A stretch of DNA of 64,000 bases, from the NCBI RefSeq assembly GCF_023283985.1, contig NZ_JAKIKU010000006.1, positions 270,740-334,739 on the forward strand, in the 5' to 3' direction. The DNA comes from Shewanella electrodiphila. Lineage in GTDB: Bacteria; Pseudomonadota; Gammaproteobacteria; Enterobacterales; Shewanellaceae. Made by a program: the position numbers and the translations under genes. Below, piece by piece: positions 17,607 to 25,884 of this stretch (position 1 is its first letter; every line of letters begins with the position of its first letter). A model generated the notes under the pieces. The model was not told the origin of the DNA and did no database searches. It was given only the letters and a program-made list of their open reading frames with translations.

Positions 17607-18494
17607 TTGCATTATTTAAGCTTAATTTTTTTATGGCCAATTTACTTACTCCAAGCCATTTGGGTAAAAAAAACCACACTAAAACTGCCTGAACCTAAAG
17701 GGTTACGTGAAGGTATTGTCAGACTAAATAATGCTGATGATTCACAATTAAGCATAGATACTGAAGTCGTTTCCAGTTCAGAGCCCAATACATTATCGAT
17801 ATTGGTTATTGGTGATTCTGCGGCCGCTGGGGTTGGGGTTGAAACTCAGCAACAAGCCCTAACAGGCCAAACGGTTCAATCCCTTACCGCGTTAACGAGT
17901 CAACAAACCACAATGACTAGTCTACAAACAGAGCCTGCAACGCAAGCTAGCTATCACAAACTCAAATGGCGATTAATTGCTAAAAGCGGATACAGTACTA
18001 AGAATTGCTTAAACAAGCTCAACCACATATTAAGTCAAGCTCATCAAATTAGCGCCGATACTGTGATTATTTCTTTAGGTGTGAACGACGTTTTAAGCCC
18101 GATTTCAGTCAAAACTTGGATTAGCCAACAGCAGCAATTATGTGAGCTGCTTTATACATCATTAGGCTGCAGCCAAATTATTATCACCAGTGTTCCACCT
18201 ATGTCAGCCTTCCCCGCTTTGCCCCAGCCTTTTAGGTGGTTTCTTGGTAGTAGAGCCAATGAGTTTAATCATGCTTTAACCCAGTGGATTGACCATAGCT
18301 CACTCCCATGTGAGCAATTAGATATGCGGGAATCATTGTCTAACGCAACCATGGCTGAAGATGGATTTCACCCCAGTGCAGAAATCTATCAACACTGGGG
18401 GAAAATGGCTGCTAGGTTAATTCAGGTGAATACACAAGCTAAAGATAATCACACCTCAGCGAATACCGTTCAGAATAAAACTAGCGACCGATAA
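17607..18494 (+). CDS. SGNH/GDSL-family hydrolase
   Basis: A 295-residue protein with an N-terminal hydrophobic segment (signal or anchor, about 1-20), block I VIGDSAAAG (Ser nucleophile), block III-like SLGVNDV, and block V DGFHPS (Asp-His of the triad). Such enzymes are esterases or lipases, probably envelope-located. I choose TTG 17607 because AAAGGA lies 9 nt upstream; the TTG at 17598 directly abuts that signal and is unlikely. The region between the first two blocks is longer and Gln/Thr-rich compared with typical small family members. Confidence 0.85.
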   Translation: MHYLSLIFLWPIYLLQAIWVKKTTLKLPEPKGLREGIVRLNNADDSQLSIDTEVVSSSEPNTLSILVIGDSAAAGVGVETQQQALTGQTVQSLTALTSQQTTMTSLQTEPATQASYHKLKWRLIAKSGYSTKNCLNKLNHILSQAHQISADTVIISLGVNDVLSPISVKTWISQQQQLCELLYTSLGCSQIIITSVPPMSAFPALPQPFRWFLGSRANEFNHALTQWIDHSSLPCEQLDMRESLSNATMAEDGFHPSAEIYQHWGKMAARLIQVNTQAKDNHTSANTVQNKTSDR

Positions 18495-18522
18495 AGCGGC
18501 CTGTTTTTATCTAACCAATTAC

Positions 18523-18574
18523 TCTAAACAAGAGTTATTCTAGGCGACTGTTATTCTAAACAAGAGTTATTCTA
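18523..18574. repeat. 20-bp direct repeat, two copies
   Basis: TCTAAACAAGAGTTATTCTA occurs at 18523-18542 and 18555-18574. The second copy overlaps the end of the broken oxidoreductase gene. A third partial copy lies between them. Confidence 0.9.
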
Positions 18575-18960
18575 AACAACAGTGAGTACAATCTTGCCTA
18601 CATGATGCTTTTCCTGAAACACTTGCTGGGCAGTGGCAATGTCAGCTAAGGAAAATGTGTCAGCCACAATTGGTTTTATTTTTCCAGACTCAATCGTTGC
18701 AACTAAGTTCGAAAATACTTCAGGCTCCAATACCGTACAGCCAAAGAAGCTCAAATCCTTTAAATAAAGGATTCTTACATCAAGTTCAACTAGTGCGCCG
18801 CCAATGGCACCTGAAACTGCGTAGCGGCCACCAGGCTTTTAACACATCAATTAACTGCGGCCATTGCTTACCAGCAACTAAATCAATCACCACATTAACG
18901 CTATTTCCCCCCAAGGTTCCAACTAAGTTCGCATCTATTGGCAATACTTTGTTGGATGGG
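18572..18960 (-). pseudogene. Zinc-type/quinone oxidoreductase remnant, truncated and frameshifted
   Basis: Only the C-terminal third (about 130 residues) of a medium-chain alcohol dehydrogenase/quinone oxidoreductase is left. One frame reads VLPIDANLV then DLVAGKQWPQLIDVLK, and the next frame continues PGGRYAVSGAIGGALVELDV and LKDLSFFGCTVLEPEVFSN to the end (HHVGKIVLTVV). The switch occurs in an A4 run near 18838-18842, consistent with one extra base. The nucleotide-binding Rossmann motif and the catalytic domain are missing upstream. It is a decayed gene in the accessory block. Confidence 0.85.
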
Positions 18961-19155
18961 TAAATAAGTTGTGATTTGAGTCAAACTTCATTTGTATTAT
19001 TATACGTCAAATGTAATATTTAGCGTTATATTGTCCATAAGCAATAACGATAATCACAGGTATTATTCATATAAGTGCACAGATGCTCATAAGTGAAATG
19101 CCGACACCATTTACTAAAACTCTCACAGATAATAAGAAGTAGGAATGTAGTTACC

Positions 19156-20031
19156 ATGAAAAAATTATCAGTAATTCCTTTAACGATCCTTGTGTCAGGC
19201 TTTTTGACGGCATGTGCATCGACCACTGAACCATCGATTAATCCATATCCTGACGCTACAGGCGAACGAACCCCACCAGCAGATTACGCACAATTCTCAA
19301 ACATTCTGTCAGCATCAAAATTGCAAATTTCAACGCCTAACTCAAAACCTGGTAGCAAGTATGAACTTGCTAGAGACAGTAATTTTAGCGGTATCGTTAA
19401 CGAACACTTCTATGTTGATAAAGGTTCTAGTGCACTCGTGATGAACATGGAAGGTTATAAATTACGTAATGAACTTCGCGTTATTGAAAACTTCAAATCT
19501 GATAGTCCAAACACTTTCTATCATCTTTCAGCTGAATTGATGCCAATTAACCCACGTGATTCAGTAAAAGACAGCCCATCTAAAAATGATGCTATGACCT
19601 TTTTACAAGTACACAATAAAGGCACATTTGATGACGGTAAGCACGGCGTTGGGTACATCCCTCACCCACTATTACGTTTAGTATATGAAGCTGATCGCAA
19701 AGGGGTTAAAGATCATTATTGGGCCATCATTAAAAACAATAATGTAAACTGCAGTAAAGATAGCGGTAACCGTGAATCTTCAGCCTGTAAAAATGCTTAC
19801 GTTCGCTTTGACTTAGGCGCTTACGATCCTAACGCCCCAACCAAGTTCGATATTATTGTCGGTGATTCAAAATTAGTGATTAACAGAGACGGTGAAAATC
19901 AAGTCACACATGACATCACTTACTGGAAAGAAATGCTTAATTACTTCAAAGCGGGCGTTTATAACCAATTTGAGAATGGTAAGAGCGAAGCACACTTCTA
20001 TCAATTAGATTATAAAATTGAGACTAAATAA
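19156..20031 (+). CDS. Alginate lyase, polysaccharide lyase family 7, lipoprotein
   Basis: The 291-residue protein has a lipoprotein signal (FLTACAS, acylated Cys) and a PL7 jelly-roll domain. Catalytic strand motifs are present: RNELR near residue 96, LQVHNK (QVH in place of the more common QIH) and YFKAGVYNQ near the C-terminus. PL7 enzymes cut alginate by beta-elimination, so the cell could attack brown-algal polymers at its surface. ATG 19156 is chosen over an upstream in-frame ATG at 19093 because it gives the lipoprotein signal. No other alginate genes are adjacent. A strong terminator follows. Confidence 0.9.
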   Translation: MKKLSVIPLTILVSGFLTACASTTEPSINPYPDATGERTPPADYAQFSNILSASKLQISTPNSKPGSKYELARDSNFSGIVNEHFYVDKGSSALVMNMEGYKLRNELRVIENFKSDSPNTFYHLSAELMPINPRDSVKDSPSKNDAMTFLQVHNKGTFDDGKHGVGYIPHPLLRLVYEADRKGVKDHYWAIIKNNNVNCSKDSGNRESSACKNAYVRFDLGAYDPNAPTKFDIIVGDSKLVINRDGENQVTHDITYWKEMLNYFKAGVYNQFENGKSEAHFYQLDYKIETK

Positions 20032-20077
20032 CTTACAGGTTTCTATCTAGACTTTTATCAAAACTAGAACTTAATTA

Positions 20078-20117
20078 ACGGGCGTTGATGGATTAAACCA
20101 TCAACGCCCGTTTTTTT
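20078..20117 (+). terminator. Rho-independent terminator after the alginate lyase gene
   Basis: A 14-bp GC-rich perfect stem (ACGGGCGTTGATGG and complement), 6-nt loop and T7 tract. Confidence 0.95.
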
Positions 20118-20160
20118 GGCCTTAAGGTTTACACCATACACTTCGATGTTTATCAAATAA

Positions 20161-20216
20161 CACCTCCCGAGCTGACTTGAACTGGCACGCCCGATTTTAA
20201 AACCTCGAGGGATTTT
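20161..20216 (-). repeat. tRNA-Leu 3'-half repeat R3 (degenerate)
   Basis: The most diverged copy and the farthest from the tRNA. The T-arm region (CTTGAACTGGCACGCCCG on the plus strand) is preserved, but the CCA end and acceptor strand are altered. Confidence 0.8.
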
Positions 20217-20327
20217 TTCTTTCTTCAATTACTCAAATTTTGGACACAAAAAAAACCAGTTAACATTAAGAGTGTTGAGGCTGTTTTGCACCATACTTAC
20301 GTATGTAAGTTTCTTATAAAAGAATAA

Positions 20328-20385
20328 TGCTACCCGAGGCCAGACTTGAACTGGCACGCCCGATTTTAAAACGACGAGGGATTTT
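20328..20385 (-). repeat. tRNA-Leu 3'-half repeat R4
   Basis: A 58-bp copy of the tRNA-Leu 3' half with the terminal CCA changed to GCA; otherwise nearly identical to R5. It lies 160 bp from the next copy. Confidence 0.9.
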
Positions 20386-20416
20386 TTCTTTCTTCAAATA
20401 CTCAAATTTCAGATAT

Positions 20417-20446
20417 AAAAAAGCCCCAACTTTCGTTGAGGCTTTT
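20417..20446 (-). terminator. Hairpin terminator between R4 and R5
   Basis: On the minus strand, GCCTCAAC pairs with GTTGGGGC around GAAA and is followed by T6. It recurs almost unchanged at 20577 and 20738. Confidence 0.85.
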
Positions 20447-20487
20447 ATGCACCATACTTACGTATGCAAGCTCTTTAAAAGAGAATA

Positions 20488-20545
20488 TGGTACCCGAGGC
20501 CAGACTTGAACTGGCACGCCTGATTTTAAAACGACGAGGGATTTT
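20488..20545 (-). repeat. tRNA-Leu 3'-half repeat R5
   Basis: A 58-bp copy with intact T arm, acceptor 3' strand and CCA; no 5' half. Confidence 0.92.
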
Positions 20546-20576
20546 ACCTTTCTTCAATTACTCAAATTTTGGACAC

Positions 20577-20608
20577 AAAAAAGCCCCAACTTTCGTTGAG
20601 GCTTTTTT
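20577..20608 (-). terminator. Hairpin terminator between R5 and R6
   Basis: The same stem-loop as at 20417, with GAAA loop and T6 on the minus strand. Confidence 0.85.
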
Positions 20609-20648
20609 GCACCATACTTACGTATGTAAGTTTCTTGTAACAAGAATA

Positions 20649-20706
20649 TGGTACCCGAGGCCAGACTTGAACTGGTACGCCCTATTTTAAAACGACGAGG
20701 GATTTT
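20649..20706 (-). repeat. tRNA-Leu 3'-half repeat R6
   Basis: A 58-bp copy closest to the intact tRNA-Leu, 159 bp from it. It differs from R5 at a few positions in the T arm and variable region. Confidence 0.92.
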
Positions 20707-20737
20707 ATCTTTCTTCTATTACTCAAATTTTGGACAC

Positions 20738-20768
20738 AAAAAAGCCCCAACTTTCGTTGAGGCTTTTT
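20738..20768 (-). terminator. Terminator of the Gly-Cys-Leu tRNA operon
   Basis: The first hairpin met after the tRNA-Leu 3' end: GCCTCAAC/GTTGGGGC stem, GAAA loop, then T6 on the minus strand. Confidence 0.88.
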
Positions 20769-20807
20769 GCACCATACTTACGTATGCAAGCTCTTTAAAA
20801 GAGAATA

Positions 20808-20893
20808 TGGTACCCGAGGCCAGACTTGAACTGGCACGCCTATTAAGCGAGGGATTTTAAATCCCTTGTGTCTACCGATTCCACCACTCGGGC
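20808..20893 (-). tRNA. tRNA-Leu (UAA), second copy
   Basis: An 86-nt gene identical to the one at 14568-14653, with anticodon UAA, long variable arm and encoded CCA. It is the last gene of the Gly-Cys-Leu cluster downstream of pgsA, matching the E. coli glyW-cysT-leuZ arrangement. Confidence 0.96.
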
Positions 20894-20948
20894 ATAAGTG
20901 TTGTTTTAACCGTCTAGTTTAAAGCACTAAACAATTAAACAAAAATTG

Positions 20949-21022
20949 TGGAGGCGCGACCCGGAGTCGAACCGAGGTCGACGGATTTGCAATCCGCAGC
21001 ATAGCCATTCTGCCATCGCGCC
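20949..21022 (-). tRNA. tRNA-Cys (GCA)
   Basis: A 74-nt gene with acceptor GGCGCGA/TCGCGCC, anticodon loop ATTGCAAAT giving GCA, T arm GTTCGACTC and encoded CCA. It lies 55 bp before tRNA-Leu in the same operon. Confidence 0.96.
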
Positions 21023-21036
21023 GTATAGATAATGAT

Positions 21037-21112
21037 TGGAGCGACATATCGGGTTCGAACCGATGACCTATACCTTGGCAAGGTATCGCTCTACCAACTG
21101 AGCTAATGTCGC
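21037..21112 (-). tRNA. tRNA-Gly (GCC)
   Basis: A 76-nt gene with acceptor GCGACAT/ATGTCGC, anticodon loop CTTGCCAAG giving GCC, T arm GTTCGAACC and encoded CCA. It is the first tRNA of the operon. Two fragments of its 5' half lie upstream. Confidence 0.96.
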
Positions 21113-21140
21113 ATCTTTATGCTTAATTAATTCACTTAAC

Positions 21141-21180
21141 AAGGTATCGTCTGATACAAGGCCAACTGAGCTAATGTCAC
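21141..21180 (-). repeat. tRNA-Gly 5'-half fragment, copy 1
   Basis: It contains the start of tRNA-Gly (GTGACATTAGCTCAGTTGG), then diverges before the anticodon. The flanking sequence ATGCTTAA-TTAATT is also shared with the region beside the real gene. Confidence 0.8.
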
Positions 21181-21208
21181 ATCTTTTATGCTTAACTAAT
21201 TTAATTAA

Positions 21209-21249
21209 CAATGTATCGTCTGATACAAAGCCAACTAAGCTAATCTTGC
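21209..21249 (-). repeat. tRNA-Gly 5'-half fragment, copy 2
   Basis: A more decayed version of copy 1 (TTAGCTTAGTTGGC on the minus strand), 68 bp farther upstream. It shares the atypical GTATCAGACGATAC segment with copy 1. Confidence 0.75.
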
Positions 21250-21431
21250 AATCATTTGCCTATCTTCGCAGATTAGGCCTCGATGTCATCAAGTTGCAAC
21301 CTTTCGGTTATACGCTGAAGCATCGCTGTCTACGGGGGTGCATTCTACCGATTTCAGTGTCGGTGTCAATTGCTGTTTTCAATAAAAATGACTGAATGCG
21401 CACTAAATAAACTCATTGAACTTTTATTGCA

Positions 21432-21980
21432 CTACTCGGCAGTTAAGTCTTTCCAAGCTGCTGAAATATAACTCATCATTGACCAGAAAGTCAGCACTGC
21501 AGCAATATAGAATAGACCATAAGACACATTGGTCAAAAATTCATTCGGTTGCCAAATCAAACCTACTATCGCCACCATTTGTGCTGCGGTTTTATATTTG
21601 CCAATCCATGATACGGCGACAACCCCACGTTTACCTATTTCTGCCATCCATTCACGTAGCGCAGAAATGACGATTTCACGACCAATCATAAACAATGCAG
21701 CTAGAGTCAGGTAAATATTATCATTTTGCTGAACCAACAACACCAAAGCGGTAGTCACCATAATCTTGTCAGCAACGGGGTCTAAAAATGCGCCAAAACG
21801 CGTGGACTGTTTGAGTTTTCTTGCTGCATATCCATCTAATGCGTCTGTCACAGCCGCAAGCCAGAATATTAATGCCGACGCAAAAGGCGCCCAAGAATAA
21901 GGAAGATAAAAAACCACGACAAAAACCGGCAAAAGCAACAACCGGAATAATGTTAGCGCTATAGGTAAATTAAAAGGCAT
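21432..21980 (-). CDS. pgsA: CDP-diacylglycerol-glycerol-3-phosphate 3-phosphatidyltransferase
   Basis: The 182-residue inner-membrane protein makes phosphatidylglycerol phosphate from CDP-diacylglycerol and glycerol 3-phosphate. The CDP-alcohol phosphotransferase signature DG-x2-AR-x8-G-x3-D-x3-D is complete ([14 protein letters not shown] through [11 protein letters not shown], about residues 55-80). Several membrane helices are evident. ATG 21980 gives the family start [13 protein letters not shown]; a TTG at 21992 is less likely. It follows uvrC on the same strand, with the tRNA cluster downstream. Confidence 0.96.
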   Translation of the reverse strand: MPFNLPIALTLFRLLLLPVFVVVFYLPYSWAPFASALIFWLAAVTDALDGYAARKLKQSTRFGAFLDPVADKIMVTTALVLLVQQNDNIYLTLAALFMIGREIVISALREWMAEIGKRGVVAVSWIGKYKTAAQMVAIVGLIWQPNEFLTNVSYGLFYIAAVLTFWSMMSYISAAWKDLTAE

Positions 21981-22025
21981 GAAAGAAACCAAATAGTCAG
22001 AAACAGCGCCAATCTTGCCTTAATT

Positions 22026-23858
22026 TTATCCCCCTCGCAATGCATCATGGATTGTTTGTGCCATTTCTAGGCTAATTCCGGGCACTTTTGTTAATTCTGC
22101 TACACTCGCCCCCTTTACTTCCTGTATTCCACCGAGATGTTGTAACAATAGTTTGCGACGTTTAGGGCCAACACCAGCAATTGATTCTAATGTCGAGGTG
22201 TTACGTGTCTTCTGTCGCTTATTCCTATGTCCTGTAATCGCAAATCGATGTGACTCATCACGTATGTGTAAAATTAAATGAAATGCTGGAGAGTCACTGG
22301 CAAGTTCAAAGGTTTGTTCATTGCCACCAAATACAAAGGTTTCTAAACCGGCTTTACGGCCTTCACCTTTTGTTACGCCTATTAGTAGAGGCGGCTTGTC
22401 TAAATGAACGCACTTTTCATCAACAATTTTTTGCGAAATACGTAGTTGACCAATACCGCCATCAATAAAGACGATATCAGGCACTTTGCCATTATTATCG
22501 ATTTTATCGAATCGACGCTTTAATGCCTGCTCCATTGCCGCATAATCATCACCGCCGGTAATGCCATTGATGTTATAACGTCGGTAGTCAGCTTTGTGTG
22601 GGCCTTCTCGGTTGAATACCACACAAGAAGCCACGGTACTTTCGCCCATGGTATGACTGATATCAAAACATTCCATACGTGTAATTGGATGCCCTAACTC
22701 TAAGGCTTCTTCTAATAGCTGAAAACGTTGCTCAACGGTGTTTTTATGAGATAAACGGGTATTGACTGCATTTGTTGCATTAGTCAGTGCTAAGCGCAAG
22801 AAGTTAGCCCGCTCGCCTCGCACTTGAGTCTTAATTTCAAATTTACGATCTAACGCCTGTGAAATTGTACTTTCAAGTACTTTCTGTTCGCTAAAGGATT
22901 CGCTTATCAGCACTTCTTTCGGGATCGTTCTTTGAATGTCGGCATTTAAATAGAATTGGCCAATGAACGACACTAACACTTCTTCAAGTTCAGTTTGTGG
23001 CGGCACTGTAGGGTAATAGCTACGGCTACCAAATATTTTACCATCTCGGATAAACAATAAGTGAAAACAGACGATACCAGAGGCGTAATGCACCCCTATG
23101 ACATCCATATCGCCTTTGTGGTTCGATACCTCTTGCTGCTCCGCCACTCGTCTTAATGCGGTAATTTGGTCACGAAATTGCGCTGCTGACTCATATTCCA
23201 TCTCATTAGCTGCAGTGTCCATTTTAGCCACTAACTCAGTGATCACTTGCTTATCTTTACCTTTTAAAAACAGGCTCGCCAATTTAACTTGCTCGGTATA
23301 ATCGTCATCAGAAATCCGCCCAACACAGGGAGCACTGCAACGTTCTAACTGATATTGCAAACACGGACGAGAGCGAGACTTATAATACAAGTCATCACAC
23401 TGGCGAATAGGAAATAGCTTTTGCATCAAGTTTAAGCTTTCACGCACCGCCCCACCATTTGGGTAAGGTCCAAAATAATGACCTTTTTCTCGCTTAGGGC
23501 CGCGATGGTAAGCTAAACGCGGATGCTTGTGACCGCTAAGTAATATATAGGGATAAGATTTATCATCACGAAGCAATACATTGTATTTCGGCATGTATTG
23601 CTTGATGTAATCATTTTCAAGCAAAAGCGCATCGGTCTCGCTGTGAGTCAGGGTGACATCAATATTGGCAATACGGGCAACAAGCGCTTGTGTTTTTACA
23701 TTAGGCAGGTTCGCCCGAAAATAAGATGACAGGCGTTTTTTAAGATCTTTAGCTTTACCGACATAAATGACCTCACCTTTTTCATCGTACATACGATAAA
23801 CACCTGGCGAAGATGAGACGGTTTTTAAAAACAATTTTGAATTAAAGCAAGCAGGCAT
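22026..23858 (-). CDS. uvrC: Excinuclease ABC subunit C
   Basis: The 610-residue protein is the incision nuclease of nucleotide excision repair and acts with UvrA and UvrB. Domains in order: GIY-YIG nuclease (about 15-95; [20 protein letters not shown]), a cysteine cluster around 150-180, the UVR motif that binds UvrB (about 203-238), the RNase H-like second nuclease (FDISHTMG, then FIDGGIGQL), and C-terminal helix-hairpin-helix motifs ([19 protein letters not shown]). Length equals E. coli UvrC. It lies between uvrY and pgsA, the conserved gammaproteobacterial order. Confidence 0.97.
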   Translation of the reverse strand: MPACFNSKLFLKTVSSSPGVYRMYDEKGEVIYVGKAKDLKKRLSSYFRANLPNVKTQALVARIANIDVTLTHSETDALLLENDYIKQYMPKYNVLLRDDKSYPYILLSGHKHPRLAYHRGPKREKGHYFGPYPNGGAVRESLNLMQKLFPIRQCDDLYYKSRSRPCLQYQLERCSAPCVGRISDDDYTEQVKLASLFLKGKDKQVITELVAKMDTAANEMEYESAAQFRDQITALRRVAEQQEVSNHKGDMDVIGVHYASGIVCFHLLFIRDGKIFGSRSYYPTVPPQTELEEVLVSFIGQFYLNADIQRTIPKEVLISESFSEQKVLESTISQALDRKFEIKTQVRGERANFLRLALTNATNAVNTRLSHKNTVEQRFQLLEEALELGHPITRMECFDISHTMGESTVASCVVFNREGPHKADYRRYNINGITGGDDYAAMEQALKRRFDKIDNNGKVPDIVFIDGGIGQLRISQKIVDEKCVHLDKPPLLIGVTKGEGRKAGLETFVFGGNEQTFELASDSPAFHLILHIRDESHRFAITGHRNKRQKTRNTSTLESIAGVGPKRRKLLLQHLGGIQEVKGASVAELTKVPGISLEMAQTIHDALRGG

Positions 23859-23907
23859 CAACTATCCTAAAAATAGGCGTCAATACCTTTGTATGAACAC
23901 CTAATGT

Positions 23908-24552
23908 CTAAAAAGAACTGGCATCGAGCATTTTGTAGCGAATAGCGAGACGGGTCAACTCAACATCACCACCAATATCTAATTTGGCAAATAAACGATA
24001 GCGATAACTGTTCACTGTTTTTGGACTTAAGTTTAGCTTTTCTGAAATATCATTCACCTTCTCACCATTGGTGATCATCAGCATGATTTGCAGTTCTCGC
24101 TCAGATAAGCTGCTAAATGGATTTTCATCAGAATGACTAAATTGGCTCAACGCCATTTGCTGGGCAATTTCAGGGGATAAATAACGCTGTCCACGTGATA
24201 CTTGCTGAATAGCACGTAATACTTCTGGCGAGGTCGAACCTTTGGTTAAATAACCTGACGCTCCTGCTTGCATTACTTTTGTAGGAAAAGGGTCTTCTGT
24301 TTGTACTGTAAGCACAATGATTTTAGCTTCTGGCTGATAGCGAAGTATTTTACGCGTGGCTTCTAATCCACCCATACCTGGCATATTCATGTCCATGAGA
24401 ATGACATCGGCTTCGCTTTGTCGTGACCATTGTACAGCTGTTTCGCCGTCGGGCGCTTCGCCAACCACCTTAATACCCCGCTCGTCTTCTAACAAACGAC
24501 GAATGCCGGTTCGTACTAATTCATGGTCATCAACTAAATATACTGAAATCAA
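23908..24552 (-). CDS. uvrY: UvrY/GacA-family two-component response regulator
   Basis: The 214-residue protein has a receiver domain (phospho-acceptor Asp in VILMDMNMPG, Lys in LTKGSTSPE) and a LuxR-type helix-turn-helix (LSERELQIMLM, then LNLSPKTVNSYRYR). With the sensor BarA it activates CsrB-type small RNAs that titrate CsrA. The start is TTG at 24552, with GGTGGA six bases upstream and no nearby in-frame ATG. It is first of the uvrY-uvrC-pgsA unit. Confidence 0.94.
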   Translation of the reverse strand: MISVYLVDDHELVRTGIRRLLEDERGIKVVGEAPDGETAVQWSRQSEADVILMDMNMPGMGGLEATRKILRYQPEAKIIVLTVQTEDPFPTKVMQAGASGYLTKGSTSPEVLRAIQQVSRGQRYLSPEIAQQMALSQFSHSDENPFSSLSERELQIMLMITNGEKVNDISEKLNLSPKTVNSYRYRLFAKLDIGGDVELTRLAIRYKMLDASSF

Positions 24553-25051
24553 CTTCTATCCACCTTAAAAACACATTCATCCTGAACTTTATTCTTATGC
24601 TTACATGAGTAATTTAGCTTATTGCGCGACTGACTGAAAGAGAAATAAGCGTTTAAGCTTGTAGGAATGACTTAGTTAATGGTTTCTTTTGATAAAAGTG
24701 CCCAACAAATTTAATTATGATTAAAAAACAATCTTCTAACTTTATATGGCGTGATACGAATCAAACTATTTTTTATCACGAAATCAGCATAATCCACTAA
24801 AATACACGCTCAAAACTCAAATATAGAAATGTCAGTTTCAGATTACACATACCATCTGACTAACTAATAAAAAAACTTAATTGATTAAAAATTAGCAGCT
24901 TGCCCTCCATCAAGGAGTGAAATTAGTCCGTCATAAAAATAAAAACCGCAATCGAATAATCAATTGCGGTTTACTATCTCATCTGATTTTAAGCTATCAA
25001 TCTCATAGCTTAAAACCTTATACCCTAAAAACGATTGAAAACACCGTTTTA
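24553..25051. other. Intergenic region upstream of uvrY
   Basis: About 500 AT-rich bases. It holds an inverted repeat CGTGATA-N17-TATCACG (24750-24780), the terminator at 24936-24972, and an 11-bp hairpin TTTTAAGCTAT/ATAGCTTAAAA (24987-25015). The uvrY promoter must lie here, but no boxes are clear. No convincing open reading frame was seen. Confidence 0.55.
24936..24972 (-). terminator. Terminator of the SYLF-like lipoprotein gene
   Basis: The stem AAACCGCAAT/ATTGCGGTTT with a 10-nt loop is followed on the minus strand by TTTTTATTTTTA. It lies about 80 bp after the stop codon. Confidence 0.8.
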
Positions 25052-25645
25052 TTATTCGTCGTTTTCTACGAAGTCATCAGAAAAATCTGTTTCCCAATAC
25101 TTATAACCTTGAACAGTTGCCTGAGCTGCAGCTCCCATTAGGTTAACTTGATAGGTTTTTACGCCACTGACATCTACAGACTGATTAGCAGAAGCCTGGT
25201 CACCGCTATCTTCATATTTAGCACTGGCTTCAGCTTGTGCTTGGCCTTCATAGCCAGACTCTTTAAATCGTGTCATGGCATCGTTATCCATAAAGGCTTG
25301 AACAAAAGCCATTTGTTTCCATCCGATACCAGCACCGACGCCACCTGTAGCGAAGCGATAATATGAGTTTCGTCCATTTGCAGTCAGAACACACACTCCG
25401 CCGCCAGTAGATAAAGCAAATAAGTAGCTGTTACTGCCTGTACAAACAACATAGCCTACTGATTGCGCCACAGCAGTTTTAGCCCCACTATGTTCAGCAT
25501 AAATTTCTTGCAACGCTGATTGAGTTTCTTTACGTGCATTGGCTTTTTTAGACTCTGGGTTATCACCTGTCGCACAGCCTGTTAGTAAAGCTGGCACCAT
25601 CACTGCTGCTAAAAGTAATTTTTTATTGATTAAAGTCTTAGACAT
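25052..25645 (-). CDS. Predicted lipoprotein related to the SYLF/Ysc84 domain
   Basis: The 197-residue protein has a lipoprotein signal (VPALLTGCATG). The mature part has a glycine-rich segment (ATGGVGAGIGWKQMAFV) followed by FMDNDAMTRFKES, which resembles the lipid-binding SYLF fold. The start ATG 25645 has AGAGGAAA upstream. It is a single gene with its own terminator. The role is unknown; envelope lipid binding is an inference from weak motif likeness only. Confidence 0.7.
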   Translation of the reverse strand: MSKTLINKKLLLAAVMVPALLTGCATGDNPESKKANARKETQSALQEIYAEHSGAKTAVAQSVGYVVCTGSNSYLFALSTGGGVCVLTANGRNSYYRFATGGVGAGIGWKQMAFVQAFMDNDAMTRFKESGYEGQAQAEASAKYEDSGDQASANQSVDVSGVKTYQVNLMGAAAQATVQGYKYWETDFSDDFVENDE

Positions 25646-25884
25646 GTAAGTTTCCTCTGTCAAAGTGGATATAAATTGGCCTTTATTGGCAAGTTACACA
25701 GATATATCATTCCACTCATCAATATGAGTGGGTAATGCTTTCAGAAATAAGCCACCTAGTGGGCCACTGTGTCACTTAACCGCTTCTGAATACGCTCTAT
25801 AGGTTATGCGCTCAACTCGATATAGGGCTATTATAATTGAACGCCACCACATTAGTTACCATTTTACGCCACGAGCAACTATGC

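Noticed and set aside
14858..20031. Prophage or integrative element with its own integrase
   Set aside because: No integrase, recombinase, phage structural or replication gene was found in the block, despite the tRNA borders.
20327..20860. Short open frames with a shared MVPEARLELAR-type protein
   Set aside because: These are translations of the tRNA-Leu 3'-half repeats on the opposite strand and have no ribosome-binding signals. Such peptides appear in databases only as annotation artefacts.
20161..20893. CRISPR array
   Set aside because: The repeats are regular, but the 58-bp unit is a recognisable tRNA-Leu 3' half, the 100-bp spacers are near-identical to each other rather than unique, and no cas genes are present.
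24987..25015. Small regulatory RNA upstream of uvrY
   Set aside because: There is a perfect 11-bp hairpin, but no GGA-loop series of the CsrB type and no clear promoter, so it is not called.
25052..25645. Full-length SYLF protein
   Set aside because: Only part of the SYLF-like pattern is visible and the cysteine-anchored form is short, so I call it related rather than a firm member.
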